Assembly: GCA_028717165.1 (NCBI GenBank) | Contig: JAQUOK010000095.1 | Location: forward strand, 1-8,502 | Direction of reading: 5' to 3' | DNA: 8,502 nucleotides | Source of the DNA: Victivallaceae bacterium | GTDB taxonomy: Bacteria; Verrucomicrobiota; Lentisphaeria; Victivallales; Victivallaceae | Shown: piece by piece, positions 1 to 5,294 of the stretch | Layout: every line of letters begins with the position of its first letter | Numbering within the stretch: the first letter of the stretch is position 1 | Position numbers and translations under genes: made by a program | Notes under the pieces: generated by a model | Told to the model about the DNA's origin: nothing | The model's input: only the letters and a program-made list of their open reading frames with translations | Database searches by the model: none

Positions 1-363
1 GTCAAGGTGCCGGCAGATCTTTTCGGCTGAAGCCATCGCCGGGGCGAAAGGAGAAGAATCGTCATCCGAAAGGATTATCCCGTCTACCGGTATTACCAGG
101 AGCGTATTGCGGGAAGATTTGTCCCCAGCAATAAACCTGCGTTCATAGGAGTCGAACTGATCATCGTCCGAATCCTGAATACCGCCGAAAATACTGGCTA
201 TAACCGCTCCGAATATCGCAGCGGCGGCAAAAATCACAAAGCAGAAGGCAACCGCGCCCAGTATAAACCAGAGACAGCCGTAGGATTTCTTCTGGTTGAC
301 GATTACATGATTAACCGGCGGCGGTACAGTCTGTTCGTTTTTCTGTTCTTCAACGTTTTCCAT
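1..363 (-). CDS. sppA: SppA-type signal peptide peptidase (S49 family), N-terminal part, cut by window edge
   Basis: The reading frame is open from an ATG at 363 to the window edge, giving the first 121 residues. It has a charged, proline-containing cytoplasmic N-terminus (MENVEEQKNEQTVPPP), one long hydrophobic segment at about residues 29-58 that should be a membrane anchor, then a periplasmic stretch. Residues 87-98 (TLLVIPVDGIIL) match the first beta strand of S49 peptidases, which typically reads 'IAVIPVEGVI'. SppA-type enzymes are membrane-anchored Ser/Lys proteases that degrade leftover signal peptides. The catalytic Lys and Ser lie outside the window, so activity cannot be judged. The start has a good ribosome-binding site (AAGGAAGG, 4 nt before ATG). 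The gene follows the PfkB-kinase gene after 36 bp with no clear terminator between them, so it may be the third gene of that operon. Confidence 0.75.
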   Translation of the reverse strand, partial: MENVEEQKNEQTVPPPVNHVIVNQKKSYGCLWFILGAVAFCFVIFAAAAIFGAVIASIFGGIQDSDDDQFDSYERRFIAGDKSSRNTLLVIPVDGIILSDDDSSPFAPAMASAEKICRHLD

Positions 364-399
364 TTGACCTTCCTTAAAAATTTGGCGGTTTAATAACCT

Positions 400-1347
400 T
401 TATAATACAGTAGCATGTATTTTTATTTTTTCATACAGTTTCGCCGCCGTTTTCCGGTTGAAATCGCCGCAGGTGGCGGTAAGGCAGTTGGCCGAAGCTG
501 CCGCAAGTCCTTCAGCAAAGGCTTTTTCAGGCGGAGCCCCCGCAATATATTCCGTAAAGAATATCGAAGCGTTCGTATCGCCGCAACCGAGAGAACTCAC
601 GATTTTATCCAGAACCGGCAGCTCATAAACATACAGTTTCCCGCTGCAGACCAGAAAGGCTTTTCCCGGGCCGTCGGTAACCGCAACGGCTTTCAAACCG
701 TACTTGTCCAACAGCAGACGCATTGCCCCGACCACGTCATTTTCACCGGCAACGATTTTTATTTCATCGGCGTTGACCTTGAAAATAATATCTCCGCCGA
801 CTTCAAGCACGGGGGCGATATTCTGCCATGAGTCTATCAGCAAAGGCAGCTTTGCCCCTCTCACTATTTCAGCGGCCCTCCGGTAAATTTCAATGGAACT
901 GCCGGTCGGCAGCGTCCCACAGAACGCAATGCCGTCAAAATTTTTAACGCGCTGCCTGAGTATATCGTGGTACTGTCTTATTTCATCTTCATTTATCGGC
1001 GCCGAGGGCTCTATCAGTTCGGTCATGGCGTGGTTCGCGGACAGACAGGTATAACAGGTGCGGGTAACCTGTTCCGTCCGTACCGTCCGGTTTTTGATTC
1101 CTTCATCCTCCAGGCAGGCGCAAAGCCGTTTCCCGGTATCGCCCCCGGCAAACTGCAGAAGTTCAACCTGCGGATCTCCCCAGCATCCGGCCGCACGGCA
1201 GAAATTAATCCCTTTGCCGGACGCAAAACTATGTATTTTATATGCCCGGTTCACTTCTCCGGGACGCAGTTCTTCAAAAAACAGGGTTTTCTGCCAGGCC
1301 GGATTAGGGCCTAAAGCAAGTATTTTTTTAAATTTCGCGTTGTTCAT
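400..1347 (-). CDS. PfkB-family sugar (phosphate) kinase, 1-phosphofructokinase-like
   Basis: A 315-residue protein of the ribokinase/PfkB fold, the usual length for FruK/LacC-type kinases that phosphorylate a hexose phosphate with ATP. The opening LALGPNPAWQKTL (10-22) matches the 'TxxPNPALDxTL' start of 1-phosphofructokinases. The substrate-binding GKGIN motif is at 44-48, the CGTLPTGSS segment at 143-151, KVNADE at 190-195 and the ATP-site VTDGPG at 223-228. The catalytic aspartate is D257 in GCGDTNAS, where most relatives have GAGDSMVAG. The exact substrate (fructose 1-phosphate, tagatose 6-phosphate or another sugar) cannot be told, and no PTS gene is nearby. Its ATG overlaps the stop codon of the upstream alcohol dehydrogenase gene by 4 bp (ATGA), which implies co-transcription and probably translational coupling. 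Confidence 0.85.
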   Translation of the reverse strand: MNNAKFKKILALGPNPAWQKTLFFEELRPGEVNRAYKIHSFASGKGINFCRAAGCWGDPQVELLQFAGGDTGKRLCACLEDEGIKNRTVRTEQVTRTCYTCLSANHAMTELIEPSAPINEDEIRQYHDILRQRVKNFDGIAFCGTLPTGSSIEIYRRAAEIVRGAKLPLLIDSWQNIAPVLEVGGDIIFKVNADEIKIVAGENDVVGAMRLLLDKYGLKAVAVTDGPGKAFLVCSGKLYVYELPVLDKIVSSLGCGDTNASIFFTEYIAGAPPEKAFAEGLAAASANCLTATCGDFNRKTAAKLYEKIKIHATVL

Positions 1348-2456
1348 AAAAGTGATTCCAGTATTTCAATTATTTCGCCGTCCTCGAAACTGCGGGGATT
1401 GCTGCGCATACTGCCGCTGCGGCAGTTTTTCAGAACGAACGGGAAAATTTCACGTTCCATTCCGAATTTCCGGAAATCAGCAGGTATATTCAGGTCCCGG
1501 CACAGTTTCTCTATTTTCTCAACGAAAAATTCGCCGCCCGCGCAACTGCAGTTCAAAGCGAGTTCATCCAGAGCCTCTGAACAGTAATCCTGATTCCGGC
1601 GCAGAATTTTCGGCAGCAGGATGGCACAGCATAAACCGTGGGGGACATGCAGTTTACTGCCGATCGGGTGGCCCAGCCCATGCACAGCCCCCAGCCCGCT
1701 TTGCGCAAAAGCCAAAGCGGCAGCCATACTGCCTTCCGCCATATCCCGGCGGGCGTTTTTATCGTTGAGGTCGGCGCAGACTTTCGGAAGCGCGGCAAAA
1801 ATCAACTGGACCGCCCTGGCGGCCAAAGCCTTTGAAACGGTGTTGGCGTTGCGGGAAATATAGGATTCTATCGCCTGGGTCAAAGCGTCAAGCCCGCTGT
1901 GGGCGGTTAAATCCGCCGGACAGGAATAGGTTAATTCGGGATCGACAATGGCCAGATCCGGAAACATGGAATCATGGCGGATCGATTTTTTAATATCCGT
2001 ATCGGGATCGCTCAGAACGGAATTCGGAGTCGCCTCGGTTCCAGTGCCTGCGGTAGTCGGCAAAGCCGCAAAGAACAACCCCTTGCCGGGGATTGCTTTT
2101 CGCTGGTAAAAATAATCGCCGACCGTACCGTCCAGCGGGATGATCGCCGCGGCGGCTTTAGCCGCGTCGAGTACGCTGCCGCCGCCGACGGCGACTATCG
2201 CCGAAACCGCGTTCCGGCGGCCGAAACCGATAAGCTCGTCAACTTCAGGAAGCGGCGGTTCCGCCCGTATTCCGCAGAAAACAACCGTTTCAAAATCGGC
2301 GAGTATTCGCATAAGTCTTTCCAGGAGCCCGGACTTTTTTACATGGTTGCCGACCGCCAGCAGGACTTTGGCGCCTTTCGGCAGGCAGTCTCGGAGTTTC
2401 TCCACGGAACCGGCTCCAAAAAAAGTTTTTCCCGGAAAAGCCAATTGATATGACAT
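1344..2456 (-). CDS. Iron-containing (group III) alcohol dehydrogenase
   Basis: A 370-residue NAD(P)-dependent alcohol dehydrogenase of the Fe-ADH family. The N-terminal Rossmann-like domain has the GGGS dinucleotide-binding motif (residues 91-94) and the PTTAGTGTEAT signature (133-143). The C-terminal all-helical metal domain has SGLDALTQAIE and HGLGHPIG...VPHG. By comparison with FucO (D196, H200, H263, H277), the metal ligands are D190, H259 and H273, and H263 is the conserved catalytic-site histidine. The second ligand position is Q194 instead of histidine. The frame stays open to a TTG at 2468, but I place the start at ATG 2456 because GGTGGAG lies just upstream and the protein then begins MSYQLAFPGKTFFG, the usual Fe-ADH N-terminus. 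It overlaps the following sugar kinase gene by 4 bp. The physiological alcohol or aldehyde is unknown; a role in disposal of sugar-derived aldehydes would fit its neighbour. Confidence 0.88.
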   Translation of the reverse strand: MSYQLAFPGKTFFGAGSVEKLRDCLPKGAKVLLAVGNHVKKSGLLERLMRILADFETVVFCGIRAEPPLPEVDELIGFGRRNAVSAIVAVGGGSVLDAAKAAAAIIPLDGTVGDYFYQRKAIPGKGLFFAALPTTAGTGTEATPNSVLSDPDTDIKKSIRHDSMFPDLAIVDPELTYSCPADLTAHSGLDALTQAIESYISRNANTVSKALAARAVQLIFAALPKVCADLNDKNARRDMAEGSMAAALAFAQSGLGAVHGLGHPIGSKLHVPHGLCCAILLPKILRRNQDYCSEALDELALNCSCAGGEFFVEKIEKLCRDLNIPADFRKFGMEREIFPFVLKNCRSGSMRSNPRSFEDGEIIEILESLL

Positions 2457-2459
2457 TAT

Positions 2460-2466
2460 CTCCACC
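2460..2466 (-). promoter_or_regulatory. Ribosome-binding site that sets the alcohol dehydrogenase start
   Basis: On the minus strand, GGTGGAG followed by ATA precedes the ATG at 2456. The alternative TTG at 2468 lies partly inside or upstream of this purine-rich box and has no Shine-Dalgarno sequence of its own, so the ATG is preferred. Confidence 0.6.
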
Positions 2467-2471
2467 AACTA

Positions 2472-2485
2472 ATCAGTTATCAGTT
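2472..2485. repeat. Tandem heptamer, two copies of ATCAGTT
   Basis: Two exact copies of the 7-bp unit lie in the spacer between rnc and the alcohol dehydrogenase gene (AACTGAT twice on the minus strand). A second, different 7-bp tandem repeat lies in the same spacer. No function is evident. Confidence 0.55.
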
Positions 2486-2489
2486 CTCA

Positions 2490-2522
2490 ATTGCCGGTCT
2501 GACGACCAGCGCTCCCGGCAAT
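2490..2522 (-). other. Hairpin-forming inverted repeat in the rnc-adh spacer
   Basis: ATTGCCGG (2490-2497) is the exact reverse complement of CCGGCAAT (2515-2522), giving an 8-bp stem around a 17-nt loop. On the minus strand it sits between the rnc stop and the alcohol dehydrogenase start. No run of T follows it in either direction, so it is not a typical intrinsic terminator. It may be an operator, an RNA processing site or chance. Confidence 0.4.
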
Positions 2523-2538
2523 CAGGCCGGAATTTTTA

Positions 2539-2556
2539 AATTCGCAATTCGCAATT
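2539..2556. repeat. Tandem heptamer, AATTCGC twice plus AATT
   Basis: Two exact copies of AATTCGC followed by a partial third copy. It lies just downstream of the rnc stop codon on the transcribed strand. Together with the ATCAGTT pair it makes two unrelated heptanucleotide tandem repeats within 85 bp of non-coding DNA. Confidence 0.55.
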
Positions 2557-2581
2557 TTCTTAAAGTGTTCGATGTTCAAAA

Positions 2582-3283
2582 TTAAAAGAGCCCGGTATCG
2601 GTTTCCGAAATCATCATTATGGCGTTTTTCGCCGCCTCGATCTCAGCCTGTTTACGGCTGGAGGCCGTACCTGAGGCCCGTAACTGGTCAACGATAACTT
2701 CGACCGTGAATACCGGGGCATGATCAGGACCGCTGACGGACAGAATCTCGTATACCGGCGGAGAGTTCCATTTCTTCTGGGAATATTCCTGCAGAATGCC
2801 TTTGGGGTTCAGATCCAGAAGCATTTTTTCCGGTTCCGGGAATTCATTCTCTACGAGTCTGACGACGAATGTTTTTACGGTTTCCAGGTCCGTATCCAAG
2901 TAAAACGCACCGAGCAGCGCCTCAAACAAATCGGATAAGGTGGAATCCCGGTCGCAGCCGCCGCTTTCCTTTTCCCCTTTGCCGGTAATCATAAAACTTC
3001 CGAGTTCTATATTTCTGGCCAGTCTGGCCAGCGAATTCTGATTTACCATCGCGGAACGCATTTTCGTCAGCTCTCCTTCCCTGGCGTCGGGGTACGACAA
3101 AAAGAGATGTTCGCTGAGAATTATTTCCAGCACCGCGTCCCCGAGAAATTCCAGGCGCTGGTTATCGTAAGGCAGAGAATTCTCGACTGCATAGGTACGA
3201 TGCGTCATCGCTTCGCGCAGTAACTGTTTATTTTTAAAATCATGACCGATCTTAAACTTTAATTTTTCGATATCTTCAGGCAT
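2582..3283 (-). CDS. rnc: Ribonuclease III
   Basis: A 233-residue protein of normal bacterial RNase III length, which cuts double-stranded RNA such as rRNA precursors and some mRNAs. The nuclease domain (about 1-150) contains the signature QRLEFLGDAVL (42-52), giving E45 and D49, and STLSDLFEALLGAFYLD (114-130), giving D118 and E121. These match E. coli E41, D45, D114 and E117. The residue matching E. coli E38 is Q42, a substitution the family signature tolerates. The double-stranded RNA-binding domain follows at about 158-225, with PKGILQEYSQKKW at its start and the basic ASSRKQAEIEAAKNA helix at its end. Its ATG lies 6 bp after the stop codon of the lipoyl-pathway gene, so the two are very likely one transcript. 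The ribosome-binding site (CGGG) is weak, which fits translation by ribosomes coming from upstream. Confidence 0.95.
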   Translation of the reverse strand: MPEDIEKLKFKIGHDFKNKQLLREAMTHRTYAVENSLPYDNQRLEFLGDAVLEIILSEHLFLSYPDAREGELTKMRSAMVNQNSLARLARNIELGSFMITGKGEKESGGCDRDSTLSDLFEALLGAFYLDTDLETVKTFVVRLVENEFPEPEKMLLDLNPKGILQEYSQKKWNSPPVYEILSVSGPDHAPVFTVEVIVDQLRASGTASSRKQAEIEAAKNAIMMISETDTGLF

Positions 3284-3289
3284 TTCCCG

Positions 3290-3991
3290 TTAACATTTTT
3301 TATGTTTATTCCAGTCTTCCGTGGCATATTTCGTACGCTTCAATTCCGCCGCTTTCCTCAACAGGGCAGGATCCGGTTTGAAATCAATAAAGTTCATATT
3401 GAACTGTTTTTCAAATGCGGGGAGCAATTTTTTTACAAGTAATTTCCGGCCGCATTCCAGCGCTTCCAGGCTGACGCTGCCCTGATGCAGAATACCCTCA
3501 CGGGTTCGGCGCTGTGCCGCTCCGGCATACTTTTTCCCGGCCGCGATCACATCGTAACGGGTAGGCGTGGTAAAACACTGCATGGTCGCGCGATCCACCG
3601 GGCCGCATTCTTCCGGCGCAAGCTCCCCTTCAAGCCCGAAGCTTTTCAGGGTTTCGAGTATCGCCTTATGAAATACATGGTAGGAATCGATCCGGTTAAG
3701 TCCGCAAATGGAGTTATCGGCGGGAACGACCGCGGTATAGGTCAGATCATGATCGTGATAAACCACTCCGCCTCCCGTCGGACGACGCACAACGGTATAA
3801 GAGCCGCCGGGCGCGGCGTCGTAACGCTGAACGTAGCCGATGCTTACGGAAGGGCGGTCCCATTCGTAAATCCTTATCAGCGGCCTGCCCAACTCACGGG
3901 CTGCGTGAAGCAGGGTTTCGTCCAGAGCCATATTGTAGAAGGGATCGTGCGCGGTATCGTTATATAAATACCATTGATTAAGCGTATTCAT
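3290..3991 (-). CDS. Octanoyltransferase LipM-like / lipoate-protein ligase A family
   Basis: A 233-residue member of the biotin/lipoate A/B protein ligase family, which loads octanoate or lipoate onto lipoyl domains of 2-oxoacid dehydrogenases and glycine cleavage H protein. RRPTGGGVVYHDHDLTYT (69-86) is the acyl-binding RRxxGGGxVxHD motif. AAGKKYAGAAQRR (150-162) holds the conserved lysine, probably K154. ILHQGSVSL (167-175) is the usual following strand. C139 in QCFTTPTRYDV aligns with the 'CFxxPSxYEL' segment of Bacillus LipM, where this cysteine carries the octanoyl thioester. I therefore favour octanoyl transfer over ATP-dependent lipoate ligation, though the family is hard to split by sequence alone. 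The start ATG is preceded by no obvious ribosome-binding site. The gene lies 23 bp downstream of the vsr remnant, so its native promoter may have been displaced by the island. Confidence 0.8.
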   Translation of the reverse strand: MNTLNQWYLYNDTAHDPFYNMALDETLLHAARELGRPLIRIYEWDRPSVSIGYVQRYDAAPGGSYTVVRRPTGGGVVYHDHDLTYTAVVPADNSICGLNRIDSYHVFHKAILETLKSFGLEGELAPEECGPVDRATMQCFTTPTRYDVIAAGKKYAGAAQRRTREGILHQGSVSLEALECGRKLLVKKLLPAFEKQFNMNFIDFKPDPALLRKAAELKRTKYATEDWNKHKKC

Positions 3992-4014
3992 TAGCCGACG
4001 GTTTTTGTAATAAA

Positions 4015-4143
4015 TTATTTTTTGGGTTGCTTTTCGATAACATCAAGTATTTTGTTTATACAGTAAGCGACATCCTCTTTTATCTGATGTTCCCAAAAGC
4101 GAATTACAATCCAACCTTTTTTTTCTAGAATTTCGTTTATTCT
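4015..4143 (-). pseudogene. vsr: C-terminal remnant of a Vsr-type very short patch repair endonuclease
   Basis: A 42-codon reading frame ends in TAA at 4015-4017 and has an in-frame stop directly upstream (4144-4146), with no start codon. The peptide begins RINEILEKKGW and continues IVIRFWEHQIKEDVAYCI. This matches the C-terminal end of Vsr mismatch endonucleases, which usually reads close to 'RxxRVNxELExxGWxVxRFWEHEIKxDxxxC'. Intact Vsr enzymes nick T:G mismatches left by deamination of 5-methylcytosine and are usually encoded beside a C5-cytosine methyltransferase. The metal-binding and zinc-site part, roughly the first two thirds, is gone. The region just upstream is filler plus the inverted-repeat element, so the 5' part was deleted and not merely frameshifted. 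The identification rests on about 30 residues recognised by eye. Confidence 0.75.
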
Positions 4144-4180
4144 TTAGAAGTATTTTACAATTTTAATATAAACCTTCCGG

Positions 4181-4303
4181 AATTAGTGTTACAAGTAGTA
4201 GGAGCAGCCTGCTCCGCGATATAGAGCCGTAATCTTTACTGTAGCCGAGGTTTCTTTGTGCCGGAGCAAGCTGCTCTTGGCACTACTTAATATTACACTA
4301 ATT
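4181..4303. repeat. 123-bp imperfect inverted-repeat element (MITE- or REP-like)
   Basis: AATTAGTGT at 4181-4189 is matched by its complement ACACTAATT at 4295-4303. The similarity continues inward through AGTAGT/ACTACT and a GGAGCAG(C/-)CTGCTCC-type palindrome in each arm (4201-4215 and about 4263-4276), so each arm of about 40 bp can fold on itself and the two arms can pair with each other. The central 45 bp are not repeated. There is no open reading frame inside, and I see no clear target-site duplication at the ends. It lies between the nuclease gene and the vsr remnant. It could be a miniature transposable element, a palindromic repeat or a bidirectional terminator-like structure. Confidence 0.65.
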
Positions 4304-4365
4304 AGGCTTACTTTGCGCATAGAATATAATTTATAAATTAAATAATATTTTGGGAAGAAAAAGGT
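4304..4365. other. AT-rich spacer with no recognisable feature
   Basis: This short stretch between the inverted-repeat element and the nuclease stop codon is very AT-rich. I see no reading frame, hairpin with T-run or promoter that I would defend. The whole gap from 3992 to 4365 is otherwise filled by the vsr remnant and the inverted-repeat element. Confidence 0.5.
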
Positions 4366-4872
4366 TTAATAACCGATAAGCAAAATACCCTTCAATGGTA
4401 ATTGCAATCTATTACTTATATACAAAGTTTCGATAAAAGTATATATTTTTGAAAAATCATCTGTCCTTCTGTAACTATTTCTGACAGCAATAACTAAATA
4501 TTCAACGTCAAACATCATACAGGCTTGAAATATATCTTTTAAAAACTGATTATTAACTACAGCTCTACCGGCTTCAACCTCAATTACAATCTTTCCATCT
4601 TTGCTTAATGCATCAGCATTAAAGCACTTGTCAATTTCGTTATTACATCCAAACAATACAGGGACATTGATTTTTTGGTTTGCCAACTTTCCTGTTTCTA
4701 CATTAAAGCCAATATTTTCCAAGTGCGGTCTTAATTTTTCTAAAACTTCGTTACTACTAAACGTATTACCATCAGATGATATTTGTTCTTCAACCTGCAA
4801 GAAACAATCTATTATTAATTTAATTCTTTCTGTTATACCATGTGATCTTGGGAAAAATTGAAATTTAATCAT
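4366..4872 (-). CDS. Putative PD-(D/E)XK-type nuclease, likely the restriction enzyme of a decayed RM locus
   Basis: A 168-residue protein that I cannot name. Residues 85-100 (FNADALSKDGKIVIEV and the next E) give a D87...E98-x-E100 pattern of a PD-(D/E)XK core, followed by a helix with NNQFLKDIFQACMM (107-120) and a hydrophobic strand EYLVIAV (124-130). The lysine of the usual motif is replaced by E100, as in BamHI (ExE). The N-terminal 60 residues are helical in character and may bind DNA. Codon use is AT-rich, unlike the flanking genes, suggesting acquisition by transfer. Its ATG overlaps the end of the 69-residue gene by 8 bp and is preceded by GGGGAAG, so the two should be translated together. 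Flanking remnants of a C5 methyltransferase and Vsr support a restriction role. The nuclease call is inference from motif and context; the frame shows no break. Confidence 0.5.
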   Translation of the reverse strand: MIKFQFFPRSHGITERIKLIIDCFLQVEEQISSDGNTFSSNEVLEKLRPHLENIGFNVETGKLANQKINVPVLFGCNNEIDKCFNADALSKDGKIVIEVEAGRAVVNNQFLKDIFQACMMFDVEYLVIAVRNSYRRTDDFSKIYTFIETLYISNRLQLPLKGILLIGY

Positions 4873-5074
4873 TAGACTTCCCCATTAAAAATTGTATTAA
4901 TTCACTAAAGTTATTAAATTCATAATCCACGTTTCCTGAGTCATTCGAAATATAACTGCCGCCATCAGGATAGCAACGTAAAAACAAGTTTTCTCCTGTT
5001 TCTGTTTTATCTAAATTCTCTAATAAATCAGAAAATCGTTGAATGGATATTTTTTCTAGATCAAGCTTGCTCAT
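4865..5074 (-). CDS. Hypothetical 69-residue protein, partner of the putative nuclease
   Basis: I do not recognise this protein. It is 69 residues, acidic to neutral, with a helical N-terminus (about 4-22), a central segment likely to form two beta strands (NLFLRCYPDGGSYISND, 29-45) and a C-terminal helix (about 54-65). There is no signal peptide, membrane segment or cysteine pair. It does not resemble the helix-turn-helix controller proteins found in many restriction-modification loci. The start has a modest AGG nine bases upstream. The 8-bp overlap with the putative nuclease gene and shared AT-rich composition say the two are one unit. Possible roles are an inhibitor or folding partner of the nuclease, but nothing in the sequence chooses between them. 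Confidence 0.55.
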   Translation of the reverse strand: MSKLDLEKISIQRFSDLLENLDKTETGENLFLRCYPDGGSYISNDSGNVDYEFNNFSELIQFLMGKSND

Positions 5075-5095
5075 TTTATTGCCTAAAAATAATGT

Positions 5096-5176
5096 TCAAT
5101 GAGATTCAGTTTGGGCACTTGGAAAAACAAAAACATATTGTTTCCCTGCTCCAGAAAATAATGATACTATCTGCAT
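5096..5176 (-). pseudogene. N-terminal remnant of a C5-cytosine DNA methyltransferase
   Basis: A 26-codon frame starts at ATG 5176 and stops at TGA 5096-5098. Its first 11 residues, MQIVSLFSGAG, are a near-exact match to the N-terminus of Dcm/HhaI-class methyltransferases, which start 'MKIVSLFSGAGGLDLGF' and contain the SAM-binding FxGxG motif I. After G11 the sequence changes to KQYVFVFPSAQTESH, which does not continue the family, so the junction near 5143 looks like a deletion scar. All catalytic motifs (PC, ENV, the target recognition region) are missing. A promoter lies at a plausible distance upstream, and a vsr remnant, the usual companion gene, lies on the other side of the nuclease gene. 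The short length means the match rests mainly on 11 residues. Confidence 0.65.
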
Positions 5177-5236
5177 TGTTTTTATTTCTATATTATTAAA
5201 TTTTATTTTTGATTAATAGGCAAACTATAATAGCTT

Positions 5237-5265
5237 ATCATAACAAATTAATTATCAATTTGCAA
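5237..5265 (-). promoter_or_regulatory. Predicted sigma-70-type promoter of the accessory island
   Basis: On the minus strand, TTGCAA (5260-5265) and TATGAT (5237-5242) are separated by exactly 17 bp. Transcription would start near 5230, about 54 bp before the methyltransferase-remnant ATG, and run through the 69-residue gene and the putative nuclease. The surrounding DNA is AT-rich, which raises the chance of a random match. Confidence 0.5.
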
Positions 5266-5294
5266 ACAGGAAAATCAATTATTTAAAAATCTTA

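Noticed and set aside
1058..1768. Plus-strand frame of 236 codons across the kinase and alcohol dehydrogenase genes
   Set aside because: It runs antisense to two clearly conserved genes, and its translation has low-complexity, arginine- and serine-rich composition typical of a shadow frame.
2490..2522. Intrinsic terminator after rnc
   Set aside because: The stem is perfect over 8 bp, but the loop is long and no T-run follows on the transcribed strand, so I listed it only as an inverted repeat.
4601..4861. Plus-strand frame of 86 codons inside the accessory island
   Set aside because: It is fully antisense to the putative nuclease gene, which has the better ribosome-binding site and coherent motifs.
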